64,000 nucleotides of DNA, taken from positions 744,001-808,000 of the forward strand of contig NZ_SELQ01000001.1 in NCBI RefSeq assembly GCF_004145405.1, written 5' to 3'. A model generated the notes under the pieces. The model saw nothing but the letters and a program-made list of their open reading frames with translations, was not told the origin of the DNA and ran no database searches. The DNA comes from Salipiger sp. IMCC34102 (GTDB taxonomy: Bacteria; Pseudomonadota; Alphaproteobacteria; Rhodobacterales; Rhodobacteraceae). Position numbers and translations under genes: made by a program. Shown in pieces: positions 18,223-27,444 of this stretch (its first letter is position 1; every line of letters begins with the position of its first letter).

Positions 18223-19734
18223 TTACAGGTCGCTGGGCAGAAGCGCGTCCGGCATGTTCTGGTAGCTGACGGGCCGCGTGAAGCGGCGGATCGCCAGCGT
18301 GCCGACCGAGGTCGCGCCGAAGTTGGTCGAGGCCGGGTAGGGTCCGCCGTGGACCATCGCGTCCGCGACCTCGACACCCGTGGGGAAGCCGTTGACCAGC
18401 AGGCGGCCGGCCTTGCGCTCCAGCACCGGGACGAAGGGTTTCGCCGTGTCGGTGTCGCCTTCGTCCATCTGCAGCGTGACCGTCAGCTGACCGTCCAGCT
18501 TGCGCGCGACCTCCAGCATCTGGTCGGGGCCGTCGGTGGTGACGATAAGGCCCATGGGACCGAAGACCTCCTCGGCCAGATCCTCGTTGCCCAACCAGTC
18601 CTCGGCACTGACGCGGTAGACGGCGGGTGTGGCGTTGCGGCCCGCGCCGGAGCCGGACACCAGTTCCTCCACCCCCGCGGCGGAGGCCACCCTGGAGACG
18701 CCCTTGCTGTAGGCATCGGCGATACCCTCGGTCAGCATGACCGCGGCATCGGAACCCGTCAGCGCGTCGGTGGCGGCCTTGGTGAAGGTGTCAAGATCGG
18801 CACCCTTCGGGGCAACAACGATGCCGGGGTTGGTGCAGAACTGGCCAACGCCCATGGTCAGCGACCCGGCCCAGCCTTCCCCCATTTCGGCGGCGCGGTT
18901 CGACAGCGCGGCGGGCATCGCGAAAACCGGGTTGATCGAGCCGAGCTCCCCGAAGAAGGGGATCGGCGTCGGACGTGCGGCGCACAGATCGTAGAGCGCG
19001 CGGCCGGCACCCAGCGAGCCGGTGAAACCCACGGCCTGGATCAGCGGGTGCTGGACCAGCGCGCTGCCCAACTCGTGGCTGGTGCCCTGGATCAGCGAGA
19101 AGGTGCCCGCAGGCAGACCGCACTTCTGGATCGCCGCGTGGATCGCATCGGCCACGATCTCGCCGGTGGCGGGGTGCGCGGGGTGGCCCTTGACCACGAC
19201 CGGGCAACCGGCCGCCAGCGCCGAGGCCGTGTCGCCCCCCGCGGTGGAGAAGGCCAGCGGGAAGTTCGACGCGCCGAAGACCGCGACCGGGCCGATCGGG
19301 CGTTGCACCATCTTCAGGTCGGGGCGGGGCAGGGGGGCACGATCCGGCAGCGCTTCGTCGTGACGCCGGTCGAGGTAGTCACCCTTGCGAATGTGATCCG
19401 CGAACATGCGCAACTGGCCGGTCGTGCGGCCCCGCTCGCCTTGCAGGCGCCCCTCGGGCAGGCCGGTCTCGGCGGTGCCGAGGCGGGTGATGTCCTCGCC
19501 GCGGGCCTCGATCTCGTCGGCGATGGTTTCCAGAAAGACGGCGCGGTCTTCGCGCGTGGTCCAGCCGTAGGTCGTGAAGGCCTCTTCCGCGGCCTGGACG
19601 GCCCGGTCGACCTCGGACGCGCCGCCCGAGGAATAGGATTGGCCGTCGCCCGTCACGGGCTGGGAGGTGAATGTCTGATCGCTCGCGACCCAGTCGCCCG
19701 CGATGAGGTGCTTGCCGTGTGGTTGGTATGTCAT
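18223..19734 (-). CDS. 2-oxoglutarate semialdehyde (2,5-dioxopentanoate) dehydrogenase, NADP-type
   Basis: A 503-residue aldehyde dehydrogenase. The catalytic cysteine is in MGVGQFCTNPG, the general-base glutamate region is FFGELGSINP and the cofactor region is GPVAVFGASNFPLAFSTAGGDT. This pattern matches the alpha-ketoglutarate semialdehyde dehydrogenases of the oxidative pentose pathways. It would oxidise the semialdehyde to 2-oxoglutarate, the final step before the TCA cycle. AAAGGA precedes the start. It is the last gene of the minus-strand operon, 10 bases after the dehydratase gene. Confidence 0.88.
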   Translation of the reverse strand: MTYQPHGKHLIAGDWVASDQTFTSQPVTGDGQSYSSGGASEVDRAVQAAEEAFTTYGWTTREDRAVFLETIADEIEARGEDITRLGTAETGLPEGRLQGERGRTTGQLRMFADHIRKGDYLDRRHDEALPDRAPLPRPDLKMVQRPIGPVAVFGASNFPLAFSTAGGDTASALAAGCPVVVKGHPAHPATGEIVADAIHAAIQKCGLPAGTFSLIQGTSHELGSALVQHPLIQAVGFTGSLGAGRALYDLCAARPTPIPFFGELGSINPVFAMPAALSNRAAEMGEGWAGSLTMGVGQFCTNPGIVVAPKGADLDTFTKAATDALTGSDAAVMLTEGIADAYSKGVSRVASAAGVEELVSGSGAGRNATPAVYRVSAEDWLGNEDLAEEVFGPMGLIVTTDGPDQMLEVARKLDGQLTVTLQMDEGDTDTAKPFVPVLERKAGRLLVNGFPTGVEVADAMVHGGPYPASTNFGATSVGTLAIRRFTRPVSYQNMPDALLPSDL

Positions 19735-19744
19735 GTCAGGTCCT

Positions 19745-20662
19745 TTACTTGCCCCAGCGCAGTGCGATCACGTCGCGTTCGGCCGCCAGTTGCAGCAACC
19801 GCTCGCGGGTGCGCGCCGTCATGGGTTTCAGCGGATGGCGCACGTGGTCGGATCCGATCACCCCGCCTTCCTTCATCACCACCTTGGCGGCTCGCAGGCC
19901 GCATTGGCGGTTCTCGTGATTGATCAGCGGCAGGGCGTCGCGCCAGCCCGCGAGTGCCGCATCCATGTTCCCGTCAAGGTAGTCAACCACGATCGGCCGG
20001 ATCAGTTCCGGTTGCAGGGCGGATGTCATGGTCCCCGTGCAGCCCGCATCCAGGTCGGCCAGCAGCGTGACCGCTTCTTCCCCGTCGAAGGGCCCCGCGA
20101 TGTGATCGCCCGCCGCGTCGATAAGCTGCGCCAGCTTGTCGGCGGCGAAGGGGGATTCCATCTTGAAGTAGCTGACGTTCTCGATCTCCTTCGCCATGCG
20201 CGCGAGCAGCGGCACCGACAGGGTGACACCCGAGAGCGGCGCGTCCTGCACCATGATGGGAATGTCGATCGCGTTCGAGACGGCCTCGAAGTGCTCGAAG
20301 ATGCCCTGCTCGGGCGGTGCGAGGCCCACGCCGTGATAGGGCGGCATCATCATCAGCATCGCGGCCCCCATGGACTGGGCCGTACGGGCCCGATCGACGG
20401 CGACCTGGGTGCTGAAATGGCTGGTGGTCACGATGACGGGCACCCGGCCCGCCACGTGTTCCAGCGAAAGCTTCGTCAGGGTCTCGCGTTCGGAATCCGA
20501 CAGCACGAACTGCTCGGAGTAGTTCGCCAGGATGCAGATCGCGTCCACGCCCTGGTCGATCATGCAATCGAGGACGCGGCGCATGCCGTCTTTGTCGACC
20601 GCCCCGTCGTCGTGGAACGGCGTGGGGGCGACGGGCAGGATGCCGGTCAGGGGGCTTTTCAT
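19745..20662 (-). CDS. 2-keto-3-deoxy-L-arabonate dehydratase (DHDPS superfamily)
   Basis: A 305-residue dihydrodipicolinate-synthase-fold protein. The Schiff-base lysine is K167 in VSYFKMESP, and PPYHGVG carries the tyrosine region. In Azospirillum-type L-arabinose oxidation a DHDPS-family enzyme dehydrates 2-keto-3-deoxyarabonate to 2-oxoglutarate semialdehyde, and all other pathway genes adjoin here. The start at 20662 has AAGGAG upstream. The longer open frame that begins at 21436 runs through the neighbouring gene and is not real. An aldolase activity in place of dehydratase cannot be excluded from sequence alone. Confidence 0.85.
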   Translation of the reverse strand: MKSPLTGILPVAPTPFHDDGAVDKDGMRRVLDCMIDQGVDAICILANYSEQFVLSDSERETLTKLSLEHVAGRVPVIVTTSHFSTQVAVDRARTAQSMGAAMLMMMPPYHGVGLAPPEQGIFEHFEAVSNAIDIPIMVQDAPLSGVTLSVPLLARMAKEIENVSYFKMESPFAADKLAQLIDAAGDHIAGPFDGEEAVTLLADLDAGCTGTMTSALQPELIRPIVVDYLDGNMDAALAGWRDALPLINHENRQCGLRAAKVVMKEGGVIGSDHVRHPLKPMTARTRERLLQLAAERDVIALRWGK

Positions 20663-20697
20663 AATCTCTCCTTGCGGTCGGGCCGCATCAGCCAGGG

Positions 20698-21621
20698 TCA
20701 GAATTGGAAGGGGGCCACGATCTCTCTGCGGCCGAGGGTGCAGGCGTCGGCGACCAGTGTCATCGGGGAAAGGTCCATGTCGATGCCGCCGCCTTCGACG
20801 AGCTCCGACATCTGCGCGTAAAGTCGGGGGTATTCGCCGCCCAGGGGGGCCGCCGTGCCGGAGGTCTTCCCGTCGATCTGCAGGGTGGCCCCACCATCGC
20901 TCAGCGTGAGTGTGCCTGCGTCGGTCTCGGCCTCGATGGTCCAGGTCTGGTCGCCCTCCTGCCGCCAGTCGAAGTCTGCCGACACCTGCGCGCCCTGCGG
21001 GTGAAAGAAGCGAAGTTCGGCCGCGATCGGGGTCTGCCGGTTTTCTGGCACCTTGAGCAGGGCGTCGCTGACATGGATCGGGTGGGGCAGGATCTCGGTC
21101 ACGATGGACAGGGCGTTGATGCCGGGATCGAAGACGCCCATCCCGCCGGGCTCCCAGACCCATTCCTGGCCGGGGTGCCAGCGACGGACGTCCTCCTTCC
21201 AGGTGATGTGCAGCCGGGTCAGCCGCTTGTCGGCCAGCCACGCCTTCGCCGAGCCGACCATGTCGGCCTGCCGGGAATGCCATGTGGCGTAAAGCGACAG
21301 CCCGTCGGCCTGCGCCCTGGCGGTGAGTGCGTGACATTCGGCCAGCGTCGCACCGGGCGGCTTTTCGAGCATGACGTGACGGCCCGCCTCGAGCGCCTGC
21401 ATCGCGTAGGCGAAGCGGGGCACCGGCGGCAGGCAAAGCGAGACGACGCGGATATCGGGCCGCTTTTCCAGCATCTGGTCCAGATCGGTGAAGGCCTCCA
21501 CCCCGTCGACGGAGCCGTGACGGCTGACCGTCGCGGCGAGGTCCCAGGCGGAGCTGTCCGAGATCGCGGGGATATGCTGATCCAGCGCGATCTTGCCGAT
21601 TCCGACGAGCGCGATCTTCAT
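20698..21621 (-). CDS. L-arabinose/D-galactose 1-dehydrogenase (Gfo/Idh family)
   Basis: A 307-residue protein starting MKIALVGIGKIALDQHIPAI (Rossmann motif). MLEKPPGAT carries the conserved EKP lysine, and GMGVFDPGINALSI carries the catalytic-region aspartate and asparagine. Length and motifs fit the Gfo/Idh-type aldose 1-dehydrogenases of Azospirillum and rhizobia, which oxidise L-arabinose or D-galactose to the lactone. Its start overlaps the dehydratase stop by one base (TGATG on the minus strand), so the two are co-translated. Confidence 0.86.
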   Translation of the reverse strand: MKIALVGIGKIALDQHIPAISDSSAWDLAATVSRHGSVDGVEAFTDLDQMLEKRPDIRVVSLCLPPVPRFAYAMQALEAGRHVMLEKPPGATLAECHALTARAQADGLSLYATWHSRQADMVGSAKAWLADKRLTRLHITWKEDVRRWHPGQEWVWEPGGMGVFDPGINALSIVTEILPHPIHVSDALLKVPENRQTPIAAELRFFHPQGAQVSADFDWRQEGDQTWTIEAETDAGTLTLSDGGATLQIDGKTSGTAAPLGGEYPRLYAQMSELVEGGGIDMDLSPMTLVADACTLGRREIVAPFQF

Positions 21622-23363
21622 CAATGGCTGTCCTTTCCGACGGGCGCGCCGCGGCAGCCCTTGAGGAAGTCGAGGTCGGCGCCGGTGTCGGCCCCTTCGA
21701 CGTGGGTCTGGTGCAGCATCAGGTAGCCCGAGGTCGCGACCTCGTGCATCGGTGTCCAGGCGGCCAGCCGTTCGGCCAGTTCCGCGTCCGGAATGTCCAG
21801 GTGCAGGCGGCGGTTCGCGACGTCGAGCTCGATCATGTCGCCCGAGCGCACCACGGCCAGCGGGCCGCCGGCGGCCGCCTCTGGCGAGGTGTGCAGCACG
21901 ACCGTCCCGTAGGCGGTCCCCGACATACGCGCGTCCGAGATGCGGATCATGTCGGTGATCCCCTTTCTGAGCACCTTGGGCGGTAGCCCCATGTTGCCCA
22001 CCTCGGCCATGCCGGGATAACCCTTGGGGCCGCAGTTCTTCAGCACCATGATGCAGGTCTCGTCGATGTCGAGCGCGTCGTCGTTGATGCGCGCCTTGTA
22101 GTCGTCGATATCCTCGAAGACGACCGCACGACCCTTGTGCTGCATCAGCGCGGGCGTCGCGGCGGAAGGTTTCAGCACCGCGCCGTTGGGGGCGAGGTTG
22201 CCGCGGACCACGACGATGCCGCCCGACTGGGTCAGCGCCTTGTCGGCGGGCAGGATCACGTCCTCGTTGTGGTTCTGGACGTCCTTCACCTCGTCCCAGA
22301 TCGGCCCGCCCGAGACGGTCAACGCGTCCTTGTGCAGAAGCTCCGCATCGCCCAGACGCTTGAGGACGACCGGAAGGCCGCCCGCGTAGAAGAATTCCTC
22401 CATCAGGTACTTGCCCGACGGCATCAGGTTCACGATCGTTGGCACGTCGCGCCCGCAGCGGTCCCAGTCGTCCAGCGTCAGGTCGAGCCCGACGCGGCCA
22501 GCCATGGCCAGCAGGTGGACGACGGCGTTGGTCGACCCGCCGATGGCGGCGTTGGTGCGGATCGCGTTCTCGAACGCCTGTTTGGTCATCACATCGGACG
22601 GCTTGAGGTCGTCCTTGACCATCTGCACGATCCGGCGCCCCGACATCTGCGCCATCACCCGGCGGCGGCTGTCGACGGCCGGGATGGCGGCGTTGCCCGA
22701 CAGGGACATGCCAAGCGCCTCGGCCATGCTGGCCATGGTGCTGGCGGTGCCCATCGTGTTGCAGGTGCCGGTCGAGCGCGACATGGAAGCCTCGGCTTCC
22801 AGGAAGTCCTCCTGGCTCATCTCGCCGGCCTTCACGGCTTCCGAGAATTTCCAGAGGTGCGTGCCGGAGCCGACCCGCTCGCCGCGGAAGTAGCCGTTCA
22901 GCATCGGCCCGCCAGTCACGACGATCGACGGCAGGTCGCAGGACGCCGCGGCCATCATCAGGCTGGGCGTGGTCTTGTCGCAGCCCACCAGCAGCACGCA
23001 GCCGTCCATCGGCTGACCGCGGATCGCCTCCTCGGTCGCCATGGCGGCGAGGTTGCGGAACATCATCGCGGTGGGGCGGAAGGTGTTCTCGGAGGCCGAG
23101 AAAGCCGGGACCTCGACCGGGAAACCGCCCGCTTCGAGGATACCGGTCTTCACCTTCTCGGCCAGCTCGCGCAGGTGACCGTTGCAGGGGGTGAGGTCCG
23201 ACCAGGTGTTCAGGATGCCGATGATGGGACGCCCGTCGAACATGTCGTGCGGGTAGCCCTGGTTCTTCATCCAGCCTCGGTGGTAGATCGTGTCGCGGCT
23301 GGCGCCCTCGTACCAGTCCTGCGACCGCAGCTTTCGGGGCCATTCGGCGGGTTTGAATGCCAT
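21621..23363 (-). CDS. L-arabonate dehydratase (IlvD/Edd family)
   Basis: A 580-residue IlvD/Edd-family dehydratase with three cluster-binding cysteine motifs: LTPCNGH, VGCDKTTP and STGTCNTMGTAS. Members of this length with N-terminal AEWPRKLRSQDWYEG-type sequence are sugar-acid dehydratases (arabonate, xylonate, galactonate) and not dihydroxy-acid dehydratases. Within this operon the expected reaction is L-arabonate to 2-keto-3-deoxy-L-arabonate. Sequence alone does not separate arabonate from xylonate or fuconate. Confidence 0.88.
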   Translation of the reverse strand: MAFKPAEWPRKLRSQDWYEGASRDTIYHRGWMKNQGYPHDMFDGRPIIGILNTWSDLTPCNGHLRELAEKVKTGILEAGGFPVEVPAFSASENTFRPTAMMFRNLAAMATEEAIRGQPMDGCVLLVGCDKTTPSLMMAAASCDLPSIVVTGGPMLNGYFRGERVGSGTHLWKFSEAVKAGEMSQEDFLEAEASMSRSTGTCNTMGTASTMASMAEALGMSLSGNAAIPAVDSRRRVMAQMSGRRIVQMVKDDLKPSDVMTKQAFENAIRTNAAIGGSTNAVVHLLAMAGRVGLDLTLDDWDRCGRDVPTIVNLMPSGKYLMEEFFYAGGLPVVLKRLGDAELLHKDALTVSGGPIWDEVKDVQNHNEDVILPADKALTQSGGIVVVRGNLAPNGAVLKPSAATPALMQHKGRAVVFEDIDDYKARINDDALDIDETCIMVLKNCGPKGYPGMAEVGNMGLPPKVLRKGITDMIRISDARMSGTAYGTVVLHTSPEAAAGGPLAVVRSGDMIELDVANRRLHLDIPDAELAERLAAWTPMHEVATSGYLMLHQTHVEGADTGADLDFLKGCRGAPVGKDSH

Positions 23364-23368
23364 GACGG

Positions 23369-24601
23369 TCAGCCCTTCTGCTTGTTGTAGACGTCGAAGA
23401 TGACCGCGGCGAGCAGCACGAGGCCCTTGATCATCTGCTGGTAGTCGATGCCGATCCCCATGATCGACATGCCGTTGTTGAGCACGCCCATGAGGAAGGC
23501 GCCCACGACCGCGCCGACGATCTTGCCCACGCCGCCCGACATGGACGCCCCGCCGATGAAGACGGCGGCGATCACGTCGAGTTCAAGCGCGAAGCCCGCC
23601 TTGGGTGTCGCGGTGTTGAGGCGCGCGGCGAAGACCAGTCCCGCGATGGCCGCGAGGATGCCCATGTTGACGAAGGCCAGGAACGTCAGGCGCTCGGTCT
23701 TGATGCCCGAGAGCTTCGCGGCCTTCTCGTTACCGCCCAGCGCGTAGATGCGCCGGCCCAGTACGGTCCGCTCGGTCAGGAAGGCGTAGATCACCGTCAG
23801 CACGCCCATGGTGATCAGCACGTTGGGCAGGCCGCGGAAGGTGGACAGCTTGTAGAGGATGAAGACCAGCGTCAGCGAGATGACGGCGATCCGGGCCACG
23901 AAGAAGGCGCGGGGCTCGTCCTCGATCCCGTAGGACTTGTTGCGGTTGCGTTGCTTCAGGCCCGACCAGACGACCCAGACGGCGGCGACGATGCCCGTGC
24001 ACAAGGCCAGCACGTTGAGATTGCGCACGTCGATCAACTCGGCCAGGGCGGCGCCGCCCGGCAGCAGGTCTGGGACGAAGCCGGTGGCGATGATCTGGAA
24101 CTCGCGCGGGAAGGGGCCGACCGATTGGCCCGCCAGCAGCCACAGCGACAGACCCCGGAACACCAGCATGCCCGCCAGGGTGACGATGAACGACGGGATC
24201 TTCCAGTAGGCGATCCAATAGCCCTGCGCGCCGCCGATGAGCGCGCCGACGGCGATCGAGGCGATCATCGTCACGCCGATCGAGTAGCCCAGGTTCACCA
24301 CCATGACCGCCGCCAGAGCACCGACGAAGCCCATCACCGACCCCACCGACAGGTCGATGTGGCCTGCGACGATGACGATCAGCATCCCCAGCGCCATGAT
24401 GACGATATAGCTGTTCTGCAACAGAAGGTTCGTCACGTTGATCGGCCGCAGCAGCGTGCCGTCGGTGACGATCTGGAAGAACGCCATGATGGCGATGAGC
24501 GCGAACAGCAGCCCGTATTCGCGTAAGTTGGCGGCCAGATAGGCACCGACGCCGCCACGCCCCTGTTCCGGGCTTTCCAGTTTCTCTTCGGCGATGGTCA
24601 T
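23369..24601 (-). CDS. gguB: Monosaccharide ABC transporter permease GguB
   Basis: A 410-residue RbsC/XylH-type permease with about ten to twelve hydrophobic segments, including the family motif IVIVAGHIDLSVGSVMGFVGA. The C-terminal half has the usual GGNEKAAKLSGI loop that contacts the ATPase. GGGGAGG lies 9 bases before its start. It forms a homodimeric or pseudo-dimeric channel with GguA and receives ligand from ChvE. It lies 15 bases after gguA and 5 bases before the arabonate dehydratase gene. Confidence 0.92.
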   Translation of the reverse strand: MTIAEEKLESPEQGRGGVGAYLAANLREYGLLFALIAIMAFFQIVTDGTLLRPINVTNLLLQNSYIVIMALGMLIVIVAGHIDLSVGSVMGFVGALAAVMVVNLGYSIGVTMIASIAVGALIGGAQGYWIAYWKIPSFIVTLAGMLVFRGLSLWLLAGQSVGPFPREFQIIATGFVPDLLPGGAALAELIDVRNLNVLALCTGIVAAVWVVWSGLKQRNRNKSYGIEDEPRAFFVARIAVISLTLVFILYKLSTFRGLPNVLITMGVLTVIYAFLTERTVLGRRIYALGGNEKAAKLSGIKTERLTFLAFVNMGILAAIAGLVFAARLNTATPKAGFALELDVIAAVFIGGASMSGGVGKIVGAVVGAFLMGVLNNGMSIMGIGIDYQQMIKGLVLLAAVIFDVYNKQKG

Positions 24602-24616
24602 GCCGTGGGCCTCCCC

Positions 24617-26140
24617 TTAGTGATTGACGATGAGCGACATGATCCGCTCCTGGCTGGCTTCGGCCACCGGCATCTCGCCGACGAAGGCGCCTTCGTTCAT
24701 GACGTAGATGCGGTCGCACATGCCCAGAAGTTCCGGCATCTCGGACGAGATCATGACCACGCCCTTTCCGGCCGCGGCCAGATCGTTGATCAGGCCGTAG
24801 ATTTCGTATTTCGCACCGACGTCGATGCCGCGCGTGGGCTCGTCGAGGATTAGCACCTCGGGCCCGGCGAAGAGCCATTTCGACAGCACGACCTTCTGCT
24901 GGTTGCCGCCCGACAGGTTGCCCACCTTCTGGAAGACCCCCGGCGTGCGGATCGCGAGATCGGTGCGGTATTTCTCCGCCACGGCGGTTTCGGCGTGTTC
25001 GTTCAGCACGACCCCGTTCGAGACCTCGCCCAGGTTGGCCAGCGTGATGTTGCGCTGGATCGTGTCGTCGAGGATCAGGCCCAGGCTCTTGCGGTCCTCG
25101 GTCACGTAGGCCAGCCCGTTGTCGATGGCCCGCGTCACGGTCGAGACGTCGACCGGTTTGCCACGCATCTCGACCTGGCCGCTGATGCCCTGACCCCAGG
25201 ACCGGCCGAAGATCGACATCGCAAGCTCGGTCCGTCCCGCGCCCATCAGGCCCGCGATGCCCACGACCTCTCCGGCGCGGACGTCGAAGTCGACGCCGTG
25301 GATCACGCGGCGGTTGGCGTGTTCGGGATGGTGCACCGACCAGTCGGAGACTTTCATGATGCGCTCGCCGATCTTGGGCGTGCGGGCGGGATAGCGGTTT
25401 TCCATCGACCGGCCGACCATGTCGCGCACGATCCGGTCCTCGGTGATGCCATCGCCCGCCGTGTCGAAGCTGGAGACCGACTGGCCGTCGCGGATCACGG
25501 TGACGGTATCGGCGATGCGGCGGATCTCGTTGAGCTTGTGACTGATGATGATCTGCGTCATCCCCTGCGCCTTGAGCTCTAGCATCAGGTCCAGCAGCGT
25601 CTGGCTATCGCTTTCCGACAGGGCCGCGGTGGGCTCGTCCAGGATCAGCAGCCGCACGTCCTTGGCCAGCGCCTTGGCGATCTCGACCAGCTGCTGCTTG
25701 CCGACGCCCAGCTTGTCGACCAGCGTGGTGGGCGCGTCCGACAGGCCGACCTTGCGCAGCAGGCCCTCGGCGCGCTGGTTGGTCTCGTGCCAGTCGATGA
25801 TGCCGCGCCCGGCGTTCTCGTTGCCCAGAAAGAGGTTTTCGGCGATCGACAGAAGCGGGACCAGCGCCAGTTCCTGGTGGATGATGATGATGCCGCTGCG
25901 CTCGCTGTCGGCGATGTCGCGGAATTGGGCCAGGCCGCCGTCGTAGTGGATCTCGCCCTCGTAGGTGCCGGCGGGATAGACGCCGGACAGCACCTTCATA
26001 AGGGTCGACTTGCCGGCGCCGTTCTCCCCGCAGATCGCGTGGATCTCGCCGGTGCGGACCTTGAGCGATACCTCGTCGAGCGCCTTGACGCCCGGAAAGG
26101 TCTTGGTGATGGAGCGCATCTCCAGCAGAGTGTCCTGCAC
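24617..26140 (-). CDS. gguA: Monosaccharide ABC transporter ATP-binding protein GguA
   Basis: A 507-residue protein with two ABC domains in tandem, as in RbsA/XylG. The first has [17 protein letters not shown] with Walker [16 protein letters not shown]. The second has the degenerate [16 protein letters not shown] with signature [15 protein letters not shown] and [13 protein letters not shown]. The start codon is GTG 26140 with AGGA seven bases upstream. It powers GguB. A hairpin-rich 122-base spacer separates it from the upstream binding-protein gene. Confidence 0.93.
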   Translation of the reverse strand: MQDTLLEMRSITKTFPGVKALDEVSLKVRTGEIHAICGENGAGKSTLMKVLSGVYPAGTYEGEIHYDGGLAQFRDIADSERSGIIIIHQELALVPLLSIAENLFLGNENAGRGIIDWHETNQRAEGLLRKVGLSDAPTTLVDKLGVGKQQLVEIAKALAKDVRLLILDEPTAALSESDSQTLLDLMLELKAQGMTQIIISHKLNEIRRIADTVTVIRDGQSVSSFDTAGDGITEDRIVRDMVGRSMENRYPARTPKIGERIMKVSDWSVHHPEHANRRVIHGVDFDVRAGEVVGIAGLMGAGRTELAMSIFGRSWGQGISGQVEMRGKPVDVSTVTRAIDNGLAYVTEDRKSLGLILDDTIQRNITLANLGEVSNGVVLNEHAETAVAEKYRTDLAIRTPGVFQKVGNLSGGNQQKVVLSKWLFAGPEVLILDEPTRGIDVGAKYEIYGLINDLAAAGKGVVMISSEMPELLGMCDRIYVMNEGAFVGEMPVAEASQERIMSLIVNH

Positions 26141-26168
26141 GGCAACATCCTGACTTGTCTCATGGAAA

Positions 26169-26254
26169 GACGGCGAACATGCCGTCGGGGCGGCGGGCCG
26201 GGCCGACCGATCGGCCCAGCCCGCCGGTGGGGTGCGGCGCAGGGCTGCGCCGCA
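26169..26254 (-). other. Three consecutive hairpins between chvE and gguA
   Basis: In transcript order (minus strand) there are three. TGCGGCGCAG/CTGCGCCGCA lies at 26233-26254. A nested structure follows, with outer CGGCGGGC (26191-26198) and GCCCGCCG (26219-26226) and inner GGGCCG (26200-26205) and CGGCCC (26212-26217). GACGGC/GCCGTC lies at 26169-26186. No T tract follows. They probably protect the chvE mRNA 3' end or attenuate downstream transcription. Confidence 0.65.
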
Positions 26255-26262
26255 GTCCGGTC

Positions 26263-27318
26263 TTACTGGATCTGGTCCATCGTGTAGTAGCCCGTGTCGA
26301 TCAGGCGCTCTTCCCAGTTCTCTTCCGTCACCTTCAGCGGCTCCAGCAGGTAGGAGGGCACGACCTTGACGCCGTTGTCGTAGGTCTCGGTGTCGTTGAT
26401 CTCGGGCTCGCCGTCTTCCAGCACCGCCTCGACCATGCCCACGGTGACGCGGGCCAGTTCGCGGGTGTCCTTGAAGATGGTCGAGTACTGCTCACCGGCG
26501 AGGATCGACTTGACCGAGGGGACTTCCGCGTCCTGCCCGGTCACGATCGGCATCGGCATGTCGCCTGAGCCGTAGCCCACGCCCTTCAGCGACGACAGGA
26601 TGCCGATGGACAGGCCGTCGTAGGGCGACAGCACGCCGTGGACCTGTTCGTTGGTGTAATGCGCGGACAGAAGGTTATCCATGCGGGCCTGTGCCACCGC
26701 ACCGTCCCAGCGCAGGGTGCCCACGGTGTCCATGCCCTGCTGGCCGGAAACGATGGTCACGCTGCCGTCGTCGATCAGAGGCTGGAGCACCGACATCGCG
26801 CCGTCGTAGAAGAAGTAGGCGTTGTTGTCGTCGGGCGAGCCGCCGAACAGCTCGACGTTCCAGGTCTCGGCATCGGGGAAGCGTTCCTCGAGGCCCGCGA
26901 CCAGTGTCTCGGCCTGCTGCACGCCGACCTGGAAGTTGTCGAAGGTGGCGTAGTAGCTGACATGCTCGCTGTCGCGGATCAGGCGGTCGTAGGCAATGAC
27001 CTCGATGCCGGCATAGCTGGCGTTCTCCAGCGCGTTGGACAGGGTGGTGCCGTCGATGGCCGCGATCACCAGCGCGTCGACGCCGTTGGTGATCATGTTC
27101 TCGATCTGCGCCAGCTGGTTGGGGATGTCGTCTTCCGCGTACTGCAGGATGGTGTCGTAGCCGGCTTCCTCGAACTGGCGGACCATCGATTCACCGTCCG
27201 AGATCCAGCGCGCCGAAGACTTGGTGGGCATGGCGATCCCGACGAGGCCATCGGCGACAGCGCCGGTCGCCAGGGTCGAGACGAGCGCCGTGCTCACGAG
27301 AATTGATCTAAGGGTCAT
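26263..27318 (-). CDS. chvE: Multiple sugar-binding periplasmic protein ChvE
   Basis: A 351-residue periplasmic-binding-protein type I. The signal peptide [22 protein letters not shown] is followed by [20 protein letters not shown], closely resembling ChvE of Agrobacterium. The start at 27318 has an excellent GGAGGA ribosome-binding site; the 27-codon upstream extension is unlikely. ChvE-type proteins bind L-arabinose, D-galactose, D-xylose and D-glucose. It heads the importer and arabinose-oxidation operon and is divergent from a GbpR-like regulator, the conserved arrangement in Agrobacterium and Azospirillum. Confidence 0.92.
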   Translation of the reverse strand: MTLRSILVSTALVSTLATGAVADGLVGIAMPTKSSARWISDGESMVRQFEEAGYDTILQYAEDDIPNQLAQIENMITNGVDALVIAAIDGTTLSNALENASYAGIEVIAYDRLIRDSEHVSYYATFDNFQVGVQQAETLVAGLEERFPDAETWNVELFGGSPDDNNAYFFYDGAMSVLQPLIDDGSVTIVSGQQGMDTVGTLRWDGAVAQARMDNLLSAHYTNEQVHGVLSPYDGLSIGILSSLKGVGYGSGDMPMPIVTGQDAEVPSVKSILAGEQYSTIFKDTRELARVTVGMVEAVLEDGEPEINDTETYDNGVKVVPSYLLEPLKVTEENWEERLIDTGYYTMDQIQ

Positions 27319-27386
27319 GTTTTTCCTCCACATGTCTGCGGTCGTCCTCCGCCGCAAATCCGTGGGCCGTGGGTAATCTATCACGT

Positions 27387-27436
27387 CATACCATTCCAAT
27401 GCGAAAAAGCTTCACATGCATAGCAAAGTCGGTATG
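27387..27436. promoter_or_regulatory. Candidate LysR (GbpR) binding region between chvE and gbpR
   Basis: CATACCATTCC (from 27387) and GGTATGGTTCC (from 27431) contain the inverted pair CATACC/GGTATG with starts 44 bases apart, about four helical turns. The second copy lies only 8 bases before the regulator's ATG. This spacing and the divergent layout are typical of LysR-type control of the binding-protein promoter with autorepression. Confidence 0.5.
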
Positions 27437-27444
27437 GTTCCTGC

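Noticed and set aside
18154-19923. Open frame of 589 codons on the plus strand
   Set aside because: It is antisense to the semialdehyde dehydrogenase, which has all catalytic motifs, and it covers the bidirectional terminator.
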